Source: Pseudomonas sp. JM0905a (GTDB lineage: Bacteria; Pseudomonadota; Gammaproteobacteria; Pseudomonadales; Pseudomonadaceae). From it: a DNA stretch of 64,000 nt. The stretch covers positions 574,603 to 638,602 of the forward strand of contig NZ_JACXBU010000002.1 of the NCBI RefSeq assembly GCF_014700075.1. Reading direction: 5' to 3'. Every line of letters begins with the position of its first letter. Position 1 is the first letter of the stretch. The translations under genes and the position numbers were made by a program. Shown here in pieces: positions 40,390-48,444 of this stretch. Below the pieces are notes generated by a model. It did no database searches and was not told where the DNA came from. It saw only the letters and a list, made by a program, of their open reading frames with translations.

Positions 40390-41801
40390 CGCCTGACAAG
40401 AAAGTAAAAATCCTCGCCACCCTCGGTCCGGCGATCAAAGGCATCGACGACATCCGCCAACTGGTGGAAGCCGGCGTCAACCTGTTCCGCCTGAACTTCA
40501 GCCATGGCGAGCACGCCGATCACGCCCAGCGCTACCAGTGGGTGCGCGAAGTGGAGCGCCAGCTCAACTACCCCATCGGCATCCTCATGGACCTGCAAGG
40601 GCCGAAGCTGCGCGTAGGCCGCTTTGCCGATGGCAAGGTGAACCTGGAGCGCGGCCAGGCCTTCCGCCTGGACCTGGACAACACCGCGGGTGACGCCCGT
40701 CGGGTCAACCTGCCTCACCCGGAAATCATCGACGCCCTGGAACCGGGCATGAACCTGCTACTGGACGATGGCCGCCTGCGTCTGCAAGTGACTGCCAAGC
40801 ACGCCGATGCGGTGGAAACCACCGTGGTCGCCGGCGGCGAGCTGTCCGACCGCAAGGGCGTCAACGTGCCGGAAGCGGTGCTGCAGCTGTCTCCGCTGAC
40901 CGCCAAGGACCGCCGTGACCTGGACTTCGGCCTGGAACTGGGCGTCGACTGGGTGGCACTTTCCTTCGTGCAGCGCCCGGAAGACATCGTCGAAGCCCGC
41001 GAGCTGATCAAGGGTCGCGCCTTCCTCATGGCCAAGATCGAGAAGCCCTCGGCCGTGGTGCACCTGGAAGAAATCGCCCGCCTCTGCGACGCGATCATGG
41101 TCGCCCGCGGTGACCTGGGCGTCGAAGTACCGGCCGAGAACGTGCCGCGCATCCAGAAGGACATCATCCGCACCTGCCGCCAGCTCGGCCGTCCGGTGGT
41201 GGTGGCTACCCAGATGCTGGAATCCATGCGCTTCTCCCCGGCACCGACCCGTGCCGAGGTAACCGACGTGGCCAACGCCGTGGCCGAAGGCACCGACGCG
41301 GTGATGCTCTCCGCCGAAACCGCTTCCGGTGACTATCCGCTGGAAACCGTGCAGATGATGAGCAAGATCATCCGCCAGGTGGAAAACGGCCCGGACTTCC
41401 AGAGCCAGCTCGACGTGAGCCGCCCGCAAGCCGAAGCCACTGCCTCGGACGCCATCAGCTGCGCCATCCGCCGCATCAGCAGCATCCTGCCGGTGGCCGC
41501 GCTGGTGAACTACACCGAGTCGGGCAGCTCCAGCCTGCGCGCCTCCCGTGAGCGCCCGAAGGCACCGATCCTCAGCCTGACGCCGAATCTCAACACCGCG
41601 CGTCGCCTGACTGTGGCCTGGGGTATCTATTCGGTCGTCAATGAACGCCTGCACAAGGTCGAGGAAGTCACCAGCACCGCGCTGGAGATTGCCCAGGCCC
41701 AGGGTATGGCCAAGCGTGGCGATACCGTGGTGATCACCGCCGGCGTGCCGTTCGGCCAGCCCGGCAGCACCAACAGCCTGCGGATCGAAACCCTGCATTG
41801 A
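40386..41801 (+). CDS. pykF: Pyruvate kinase
   Basis: Converts PEP to pyruvate with ADP. The 471-residue protein shows VKILATLGPAIKGIDDIRQL, NLFRLNFSHGEH, GILMDLQGPKLRVGRF, the active-site MAKIEKPSAVVHLEEI (Lys about 219 with the MAKIEK motif), and MVARGDLGVEVPAENV and TRAEVTDVANAV. The C-terminal allosteric domain (about 345-470) is present. It is coupled to ttuD by a 4-base overlap, completing glyoxylate to pyruvate by way of 2-phosphoglycerate and enolase. A terminator follows. Confidence 0.96.
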   Translation: MTPDKKVKILATLGPAIKGIDDIRQLVEAGVNLFRLNFSHGEHADHAQRYQWVREVERQLNYPIGILMDLQGPKLRVGRFADGKVNLERGQAFRLDLDNTAGDARRVNLPHPEIIDALEPGMNLLLDDGRLRLQVTAKHADAVETTVVAGGELSDRKGVNVPEAVLQLSPLTAKDRRDLDFGLELGVDWVALSFVQRPEDIVEARELIKGRAFLMAKIEKPSAVVHLEEIARLCDAIMVARGDLGVEVPAENVPRIQKDIIRTCRQLGRPVVVATQMLESMRFSPAPTRAEVTDVANAVAEGTDAVMLSAETASGDYPLETVQMMSKIIRQVENGPDFQSQLDVSRPQAEATASDAISCAIRRISSILPVAALVNYTESGSSSLRASRERPKAPILSLTPNLNTARRLTVAWGIYSVVNERLHKVEEVTSTALEIAQAQGMAKRGDTVVITAGVPFGQPGSTNSLRIETLH

Positions 41802-41907
41802 TGTGACACACCCGGAGCGACGGGGTCCAAAGAGAACCCGCGCTCCCCGCACCGGCCTCGATGCCGGGCGAGAACAGAAATCCCATCTGGCCATTGCCAG
41901 TTATGCG

Positions 41908-41938
41908 GGCGCCCCCTCACCGGGGCGCCTCCTTTTTT
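41908..41938 (+). terminator. Terminator after pykF, abutting the urea-transporter start
   Basis: Stem GGCGCCCC/GGGGCGCC (41908-41915, 41922-41929) followed by CC and TTTTTT. Only 9 bases separate the T-run from the next ATG (41948). Confidence 0.88.
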
Positions 41939-41947
41939 CAAGCTGCC

Positions 41948-42856
41948 ATGTACCGACTGCCACTACGACCCGAAGTCCGTAGCTGGGCATCCGCCCAGTT
42001 GAACGGTTTCAGCCAGATATTCCTCCAGCGCCACCCCGGTTGCGGTGCGCTGATCCTGCTCGCCATCGCGGTGGGCGCCCCGAACCTGCTGGGCGGCGCC
42101 CTGCTTGGCGGTGCCACCGCCTGGCTTACCGCAGTTCGCCGCCGCTACGCCCCCGAAGATATCGAAGCCGGGCTCTACGGCTACAACGGCGTCCTCCTCG
42201 GCCTGCTACTGAGCGTCCGTTTCGAGCCTTCGCTCTACCTGGCGCTGCTGATCTTCTGTGCCGCCGGCCTTTCCAGCCTGGTGCTCAACGCCCTGCTCAA
42301 GGCCGTCCGCGAGCGCAACTGGCTGCCAGCCTACACCTTGCCCTTCGTCAGCCTCGGCTGGCTGTTGCTGGCCCTGGGCGGACCACTGGAACTGACGCCC
42401 TCCCCCACTACCGCCGCTACGCTGCAGCCCGGTTGGGTCGACACGCCCCTTGCGCTAGTGCGCGGCATCGGCCAGGTGATTTTCCTCGACCACCCCATCG
42501 CCGGCGGCCTGGTACTGGCCGCGCTGTTCCTGGCCGGCTGGCGGGTGGCGCTCTGGGCGCTGCTGGGTTCGGCCACCGCGCTGATCCTGGCACTGCTCCA
42601 TGGCATGCCGATGCAAGCGGTGCTGGGTGGACTGTTCAGCCTCAACGGTGCGCTGATCGCCCTGGCCCTGGGCAAGGACCTGCGCCGTCCCTGGTGCGCC
42701 CTGGCAGGCATCCTCCTGGGCGTGGTCCTACAGCCCGGCTTTGCCGCCATCGGCCTGCCCGCCATGACCGCGCCGTTCATTCTCGCCTGCTGGCTGGTCC
42801 TGGCGGCCAAGCGGATGATGGGACTGGCACAACCTGCACCGTCACGGACGTTGTAG
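41948..42856 (+). CDS. Urea transporter (UT/Yut family)
   Basis: A 302-residue inner-membrane channel-type transporter with about ten helices. Family features are NGFSQIFLQRHPGCGALILLAI, LYGYNGVLLGLLLS, YTLPFV and, in the second half, FSLNGALIALALG and GLPAMTAPFILACW, the paired LPxxT motifs of urea transporters. Urea is a product of AllA, so it fits the pathway. The ATG at 41948 is the first of the homology, but it has no visible Shine-Dalgarno and sits right after a terminator hairpin. The stop codon lies inside a REP element. Confidence 0.9.
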   Translation: MYRLPLRPEVRSWASAQLNGFSQIFLQRHPGCGALILLAIAVGAPNLLGGALLGGATAWLTAVRRRYAPEDIEAGLYGYNGVLLGLLLSVRFEPSLYLALLIFCAAGLSSLVLNALLKAVRERNWLPAYTLPFVSLGWLLLALGGPLELTPSPTTAATLQPGWVDTPLALVRGIGQVIFLDHPIAGGLVLAALFLAGWRVALWALLGSATALILALLHGMPMQAVLGGLFSLNGALIALALGKDLRRPWCALAGILLGVVLQPGFAAIGLPAMTAPFILACWLVLAAKRMMGLAQPAPSRTL

Positions 42857-42915
42857 GAGCGAGCTTGCTCGCGAAAACTTTGCACGGACTGTTCGCGAGC
42901 AAGCTCGCTCCTACA
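42852..42915. repeat. Perfect REP-type inverted pair spanning a stop codon
   Basis: The 24-base arms 42852-42875 and 42892-42915 are exact inverted copies of a GTAGGAGCGAGCTTGCTCGC-type element, with a 16-base loop. The TAG at 42854-42856 inside the left arm ends the urea-transporter gene. Confidence 0.85.
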
Positions 42916-42939
42916 CATTCTGCGTAGAGGCTAAAAAAG

Positions 42940-42968
42940 AAAAAGCCCGGATCAGGTCCGGGCTTTTT
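42940..42968 (-). terminator. Bidirectional terminator between urea transporter and FimV-like gene
   Basis: A 12-bp stem (42940-42951 with 42957-42968, loop TCAGG) with A/T-rich ends. Lies 18 bases after the minus-strand stop. Confidence 0.88.
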
Positions 42969-42986
42969 CGTTCAGGTTGAAACGTT

Positions 42987-45119
42987 TCAGGCAATCTTCG
43001 CCAGCAGATCGCGCGCTTCCTGCTTCTGCTCATCGTCACCGTCACTGATGACTTCGTTGAGGATGCTGCAGGCCGCCTCGATATTGCCTTGCTCGATATA
43101 GGCCAGGGCCAGGTTGAGCTTGGTGATGTTCTCCTGGCGGGCATCCAGCTTATCCAGCTCTTCCAGGCTGACCATCGGATCCACGAACTCCGCGGTAAGC
43201 TCGTCCAGGCTCTCGGCCTGGGGCAGTTCCGGCAGGTCGCCAAACGGGCTCAGGGTGTCGGCATCCAGGGTCAGCTCGAAGACTTCCGGCAGTTCCTGCA
43301 GGTTGGTGGGGAAGCCCAGGTCGTCCTCCACCGTCGGGAAGGCCTGGATCACAGCGGCCTTGCGCTTGGGCTCGGCGGTCTTGAAGGGACTGACCTGTTC
43401 CCAGTCGGCGTCCAGCGGATAGCCGTCGAAGTCGGATTGCAGATCGTCGATGGGTTCGTTGCTCACCTCGGCCATGGCCGGACTCGTTTCGTCCAGTACG
43501 AACACAGGCTCGCTTGACGCTACTGCCGAACCGATATCCGTATACCGGGCGACGATGGCGGCAAGGCGCCCTTCGTCAGCGTGGAGTTCGCGCAAGGCGG
43601 CTTCTTCAAGGGTGAAGGCAACCGGATCACGCAACTCACCCAGCACTTCCAGCAGACGGAAACGCAGGTCGAGGCGCTGAGGTTCCTTGTCAACGGCCGG
43701 CTGCAGCACAGCCAGGGCCTCACGCCAGCGGCCGTAGGCGATGTAGATGTTGGCGCCTTCCAGTGCATCGGACGCAATCTTGATGGAGGGAGTCGCGACG
43801 ACCTTTAGCGGGACTACGGCCGCGACAGTGGCAGCGACAGGCGCCGGTTTCGGCATGACCGGGGCAGCGGGCGGTATTTCCTCGTGGCGGTGCTGCAAGG
43901 CCACCTTGGCCTTGCCAGTGGCCTGGGCTTCTTCGAGCTCCTGTTCCTGGGCATCGCGACGGGAGCGCCGCAGCAGCACCCAATCGAGCAGGAACAGCAA
44001 CACCAGACCGGAAACCATGATCGCCCACCAGAAGGGGCTGATACCGGAGTTGCCCTGCTGTACCGGAGCCGGCTGTTCGGCAGCCTGGGCGGCGAGGATC
44101 ACCGCAGGAACGGCGGCTACAGGCTGCGCTTGCGCTGGTTCGACAACCGGCGCAGCGGCCATTTGCTGGATCTGGTTGCGCAGCGCGGTCACTTCCTGGT
44201 CACTGCCGCTCAGTTGCTGCTGCATGGCGTCCAGCTTGGCCTGAAGCTCGGCGATATGCTGCCGCAGCTCCGCGCGCTCGGCTTCACCCTGGGCGATGCT
44301 GGAATCCACCCGCTGCTGGGCCTGGGTCAGCTCATCCAGGGTCGGACCAGCGGGCGTTGCGGCAACCGGAGCCGGTGTCGGCGCCGGGCTTTGTGCGACC
44401 ACAGGTACCGCAGGAGCAGTGGCCTGTACGGCGGCGTCGGGCAACAACAAGGATTGCCCAACATGGAGACGGTTGATGTCCCCACCCGGGAAAGCCTGGG
44501 GATTGAGAGCGTAGATACCATCCAGCATCTGCTGCTGGCTCATGCCACTCCCGGCGCTCAAGCGCTTGGCAATCAGCCAGAGGCTGTCACCTCGTACAAC
44601 CTGGTAGTGATTACCCTGGGTCGCAGCGGGCGCCGGCTTGGGTTGTACCGGTGCAATGCTCGCGGTTGCGACCGACGTCTCGTGGGCCGGTCTGACCGGA
44701 GCGGCGCTTGCGGTAAATGCCGAACCGGGTGGATCCAGCAGCAGGGTGTATTCGCGAAGCAGCTTGCCGTTGGGGCGAGCGACTTCGACGATGAAATTCA
44801 GGTAAGGCTCGCGGACCGGCTTGCTGGACGCCACGCGGATGCGGCTGCCGGAGCCACGGATCACCGGGCTGAAGCGCAGGTCGTTGAGAAAGATAAAGCG
44901 GTCGACGCCGGCACGCTCGAAATCATCAGCGGATGCCAGGCGGATCTTGATTTCGCTGTCATTGAGGTCACCGACCTCCAGCAGCTCGATCTCGGCGTCC
45001 AGCGGCTGGTTGAGGGCGGAGTGCAAGGTAATTTCGCCTAGCCCCAACGCAGGTACCAGGCCCGAGTACAGTGCAGAGCCGGACGCAAGCGTCAAAAGGA
45101 GCTTGTGAACCCTTGCCAT
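42987..45119 (-). CDS. FimV/HubP-like peptidoglycan-associated protein
   Basis: A 710-residue inner-membrane protein of the FimV/HubP group, which organises cell poles and type IV pilus or twitching functions. It shows a signal peptide (KLLLTLASGSALYSGLVPALG), the FimV N-terminal domain (GEITLHSALNQPLDAEIELL and RVASSKPVREPYLNFIVEV), a LysM motif (YQVVRGDSLWLIAKRL) near residue 200, a coiled coil (about 290-345), one membrane helix (FWWAIMVSGLVLLFLLDWVL) and a C-terminal TPR-like FimV domain (NLALAYIEQGNIEAACSILN). It is shorter than the ~900-residue P. aeruginosa FimV and lies in another locus, so a paralogue is possible. The start is ATG at 45119. Confidence 0.85.
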   Translation of the reverse strand: MARVHKLLLTLASGSALYSGLVPALGLGEITLHSALNQPLDAEIELLEVGDLNDSEIKIRLASADDFERAGVDRFIFLNDLRFSPVIRGSGSRIRVASSKPVREPYLNFIVEVARPNGKLLREYTLLLDPPGSAFTASAAPVRPAHETSVATASIAPVQPKPAPAATQGNHYQVVRGDSLWLIAKRLSAGSGMSQQQMLDGIYALNPQAFPGGDINRLHVGQSLLLPDAAVQATAPAVPVVAQSPAPTPAPVAATPAGPTLDELTQAQQRVDSSIAQGEAERAELRQHIAELQAKLDAMQQQLSGSDQEVTALRNQIQQMAAAPVVEPAQAQPVAAVPAVILAAQAAEQPAPVQQGNSGISPFWWAIMVSGLVLLFLLDWVLLRRSRRDAQEQELEEAQATGKAKVALQHRHEEIPPAAPVMPKPAPVAATVAAVVPLKVVATPSIKIASDALEGANIYIAYGRWREALAVLQPAVDKEPQRLDLRFRLLEVLGELRDPVAFTLEEAALRELHADEGRLAAIVARYTDIGSAVASSEPVFVLDETSPAMAEVSNEPIDDLQSDFDGYPLDADWEQVSPFKTAEPKRKAAVIQAFPTVEDDLGFPTNLQELPEVFELTLDADTLSPFGDLPELPQAESLDELTAEFVDPMVSLEELDKLDARQENITKLNLALAYIEQGNIEAACSILNEVISDGDDEQKQEARDLLAKIA

Positions 45120-45389
45120 ATGTCCTCCCCGATCATCCGTAACCACGCAACTGGCTCCTGATATCCCACCCGGGCATCCTCGAAGCGACGTGAAATACGT
45201 TGACCTCAACACAACAATGATAGTGGGTGGAGCTCCTTATCCATTCCACTCGAGACCTACAGCTTCGGGCTCTCCGCTCCCTCGCCCGGAATAATGGCAG
45301 CTGGCCACAAACCTGAGCTGTAGCTTACTCCACTATAGGAAAGATTTCGCTAGGGGCTTGACAAAAATTTCATCGTGCGATTTGCACGC

Positions 45390-46793
45390 TCAACGCCTTG
45401 CAGGACGCACGCCCCAAGCCGGCACGACGGCCATCATGAAGAGTAGCGCAACCAGCCAGAAGCTCTGCTCGAATGCCAGCACTTCGGCTGCAGCATCGCC
45501 GCCACCCGCTGCGTGGCGCCACTCGATAAAGAAGGTCAGCAGATTGACACCAAAGGCGCCACCCAGCTGACGAACGAATGTGATAGCACCCGCTCCCAGC
45601 GCCAGCTCTTCCGAGCTGAGGACGTCCAGCGCCCCCGTACTCATCGCCGGCAGGAGCAAACCGAGCCCCAGCCGGCCGACACAGGCCCAGCCGCAGAGCG
45701 CCAGAAACGAAGCCCCGTGCCCCGCCAACCCAAGACCCGCCGACGACAACGCGAACACCAGGAGACCGAACACCAGCATGGAGGCAGCCGACAGGCGGTC
45801 GCTCGCCCAGCCACCAATAAAGGACGCCAGCCCCAGCACCACGCCAGTCGGCAGCATCAGAAGGCCGGCCCTTCCGGCGCTATAACCCTCTACCGTCTGC
45901 AGGTAGAGCGGGATCAGGTAGGTGGAGCCATACAGCCCAAGGCCAAGGACCAGGGCGACCCAGCTCGCCTTGCGAAATGCGGCGTGGCGCCAGAGTTGCA
46001 GCGGCAGCAGAGGGCGTTCGCAGGTGCGACTGCGGCGCAGGAAGGCCACGGTGCATGCCACGCCAAGTAACCCTGGCAGCCATGCACTGGGGGCCAGCCA
46101 GCCGAAACGCTGGGCTTCGGCCAAGGAACCAAGCAAGGCGAACAGCGCAACGCTCAGGAGAGTGAAAGCTGGCAGGTCGACGCCTGGCGTGTTGCGGTCG
46201 CGTACGCTGGGCATCAGCCATTGGGCACCGGTCAGCGCGAGGAGACAGAGCGGCAGCGGCAACCAGAACACCGCACCCCAGCCGAAATGGTCGATCAGGT
46301 AGCCACCGATGGTCGGCCCGAGCGTCGGCGCCACCATGATGCCCAGCCCGTAGATGCCCAGGGCCATGCCACGACCGCCTTCGGAATAGACGCGAAAGAT
46401 CAGCACCATCGCCAGCGGCTGGGTGATGCCAGCGCAAGCCCCCATGACGATGCGTAGGGCGATTAGCTGCCAGGCCGATGTGGCCACCAGGGCCAGGAGC
46501 GATGCCAGGCAGAACAGGCCGAGCCCGAACTGCACCGTGCGCCGTGCACCCAGCCGCGCCTGGCACCAGGCTGCCAGCAACAGACCAGCCGTCATGGCGG
46601 CGAGGAATCCGGTGGAAAGCCATTGCGCCAGCGGCCGGCCGATACCGAAGTCGGCCATGATCGCCGGCAATGCAACGTTGATACTGGTGGAGGCGAGGAT
46701 CATCGCCATGCTGCCGAGCATCAGCAGGCCCAGCAGCCATTGCGGATAGCGGGCGCCGAAGCGCTCGTGAAGCGCCTCGAGGTCCTGCCCCAT
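45390..46793 (-). CDS. MFS drug exporter (DHA2/EmrB-like)
   Basis: A 467-residue, 14-helix major facilitator of the DHA2 type (QWLLGLLMLGSMAMILASTS, INVALPAIMADFGI, GRRGMALGIYGLG-like MALGIYGLGIMVAPTLGP with motif C, and GGWASDRLSAA motif A). Likely a proton-driven multidrug exporter; the substrate is unknown. The ATG overlaps the MarR TGA as TGATG, so it is translationally coupled to the regulator and probably controlled by it. No membrane-fusion partner (EmrA) is adjacent. Confidence 0.88.
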   Translation of the reverse strand: MGQDLEALHERFGARYPQWLLGLLMLGSMAMILASTSINVALPAIMADFGIGRPLAQWLSTGFLAAMTAGLLLAAWCQARLGARRTVQFGLGLFCLASLLALVATSAWQLIALRIVMGACAGITQPLAMVLIFRVYSEGGRGMALGIYGLGIMVAPTLGPTIGGYLIDHFGWGAVFWLPLPLCLLALTGAQWLMPSVRDRNTPGVDLPAFTLLSVALFALLGSLAEAQRFGWLAPSAWLPGLLGVACTVAFLRRSRTCERPLLPLQLWRHAAFRKASWVALVLGLGLYGSTYLIPLYLQTVEGYSAGRAGLLMLPTGVVLGLASFIGGWASDRLSAASMLVFGLLVFALSSAGLGLAGHGASFLALCGWACVGRLGLGLLLPAMSTGALDVLSSEELALGAGAITFVRQLGGAFGVNLLTFFIEWRHAAGGGDAAAEVLAFEQSFWLVALLFMMAVVPAWGVRPARR

Positions 46794-47230
46794 CAGAGGC
46801 GATCCAGGTTCGTCAGAATCCGCGCGTGAACCTGCTGGCAACGGCGCAGCTCTTCATCCTCGATACCGGCGAAGAGTTCCTGGCGCAGTTGGCTGGAGAT
46901 GGCTTCGATCTTTTCGATCAGGGGACGGGCCGGCGGGCACAGGGCGATCTTCTTCGCCCGGCGATCTTCGGCAACGGCCATGCGCTGGATCAGCCCCTGT
47001 GCCTCAAGGCTATCCAGCAGGCGGGCCAGGGTCGGGCCTTCGACGCCGACGCTCTTGGCCAGCTCGCGCTGGGTGGGCAAGTCGTCCTCGAAACGGGACA
47101 GGTGCAGCAATACCAGCCAGCGGGCCTGGGACAGCCCCATGCCGGCCAGACGGCGGTCGAGTTCGGCGCGCCACGCGCGGGACATCTGTGCGAGCTGCAT
47201 GGCGAAACGGTGTTGATCGGGGTAGGACAT
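46793..47230 (-). CDS. MarR-family regulator of the adjacent MFS exporter
   Basis: A 145-residue winged-helix repressor. It has ARWLVLLHLSRFEDDLPTQR, the recognition helix ELAKSVGVEGPTLARLLDSLEAQGLIQR, the wing AEDRRAKKIALCPPA and an N-terminal dimer helix. It is first in a two-gene operon with the MFS exporter. A palindrome ATTAGC-CA-GCTAAT lies 31 bases upstream of its start, consistent with autorepression that is relieved by a small ligand. Confidence 0.9.
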   Translation of the reverse strand: MSYPDQHRFAMQLAQMSRAWRAELDRRLAGMGLSQARWLVLLHLSRFEDDLPTQRELAKSVGVEGPTLARLLDSLEAQGLIQRMAVAEDRRAKKIALCPPARPLIEKIEAISSQLRQELFAGIEDEELRRCQQVHARILTNLDRL

Positions 47231-47260
47231 CGAAATTGACTCGGACTTCTTATACTAATA

Positions 47261-47274
47261 ATTAGCCAGCTAAT
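47261..47274. promoter_or_regulatory. Palindromic operator candidate for MarR
   Basis: ATTAGCCAGCTAAT is a perfect 6-bp inverted repeat with a 2-base centre, in AT-rich DNA 31 bases before the MarR start. This length and symmetry are typical for MarR sites. Confidence 0.6.
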
Positions 47275-47307
47275 CATAGCCGCAAGCCGCGAGCAAGTCC
47301 CCCCGCC

Positions 47308-48324
47308 CTACCACTTGACGTACTGGTCCTCGACAAAACCCCACATCCTGTCGATCTGCACAGGCGCACGCCCCGCCGGTCGCAGGGTGCCACTGAATCG
47401 GCCGAACACCTGCCTGAAATTACTCGCAATGAAACCGAGGTTCAGGCGTTCCTCATGCAAGCCCTCACCGACGAAAGTCAGCTCGACCTGACCATCAAGG
47501 GAAGCGACGCTCCAGGTCTTCAGCGGCTGGTGGCGGTCGAAGGCAAAACGAACCGTATCGACCTTGATCAGCTCCCCATCCAGCCAGTAGCAGTTTTCGG
47601 TGAAGCTGGTCTCGTTCACCCCGCAGGACAGGTTCAAGCCGATCCGCAGCCCGTCAGCCAGGCCGGACAGGCAGGCCCAGTTCCAGTTGGTTTCCGGGCG
47701 CATATAGCCCGCGGACCAGTCGTGATGGGCAAACGCACCAATCTCTGCAAGATCGAAGTTCCCCAGCGCGCTGCTCACCTGGCCGCTACAGGCGACGCCC
47801 GCCACCTTCTGCGCGTACACCCAGCCATTCACCGCTGTCTGCGTGCAGATGCACATGGGCTGGAACGCCGGCTCCCGCTCGCTGAACGACGCATCGATGC
47901 GCGTACCGTCATCCAGTTCCACCAGCAGGCGCTTTTCGCCGGTATCGGAACGGTTCTCCAGGCGCAGCAGGTTGCGGCCCTGGCGCAACTCGCAGATGCC
48001 CTCGTCCGGCGACTGCGAGAACGAAGTGCCCAAGCCCAGCGGCAACTTGAACTGGCGCTCGATCATGCGCCCGCTGGCCGGATGGAAGAGGTAGACGAAG
48101 CCAACACCCACCAGGCTGAGGTTGGCCAGGGCGCACCCGCCGATCAGCTCGCTGCCGAGCAGGCCGAAGTACTGGAACTGATGGAAGCGCCGCCACTTGG
48201 CCAATGCGCCCAGACGACGCCCCATGGGCGATCGGAAGTCGAAGTCGCGGTAGTTGATGAGGCCCGGTGCGGCGGGAAAGATGCCGTAGTGCGGCTGGCC
48301 GTCAGCCTGGATCAGCTTGTCCAT
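47308..48324 (-). CDS. DUF2804 protein
   Basis: A 338-residue soluble protein of the DUF2804 family. Recognisable stretches are GLINYRDFDFRSPMGRRLG, HQFQYFGLLGSELIGGCAL, ETNWNWACLSG and NLSCGVNETSFTENCYWLDG. No signal peptide or membrane segment is seen. Family function is not established to my knowledge; lipocalin- or hydrolase-like roles have been guessed from fold. The start is ATG at 48324, the first residue of homology. It lies between the GGDEF gene and marR on the same strand. Confidence 0.8.
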   Translation of the reverse strand: MDKLIQADGQPHYGIFPAAPGLINYRDFDFRSPMGRRLGALAKWRRFHQFQYFGLLGSELIGGCALANLSLVGVGFVYLFHPASGRMIERQFKLPLGLGTSFSQSPDEGICELRQGRNLLRLENRSDTGEKRLLVELDDGTRIDASFSEREPAFQPMCICTQTAVNGWVYAQKVAGVACSGQVSSALGNFDLAEIGAFAHHDWSAGYMRPETNWNWACLSGLADGLRIGLNLSCGVNETSFTENCYWLDGELIKVDTVRFAFDRHQPLKTWSVASLDGQVELTFVGEGLHEERLNLGFIASNFRQVFGRFSGTLRPAGRAPVQIDRMWGFVEDQYVKW

Positions 48325-48444
48325 GCGGATCGCTCGATGCGGGAAGAGCGGCGATGCTAACACCGGCCAAGGCCCCGGACAGTCACGGCTCGCGCCATCC
48401 GGAGCGACGAATCGGGCGCTTGTCCGGGGGCTATTGATCTGCGC

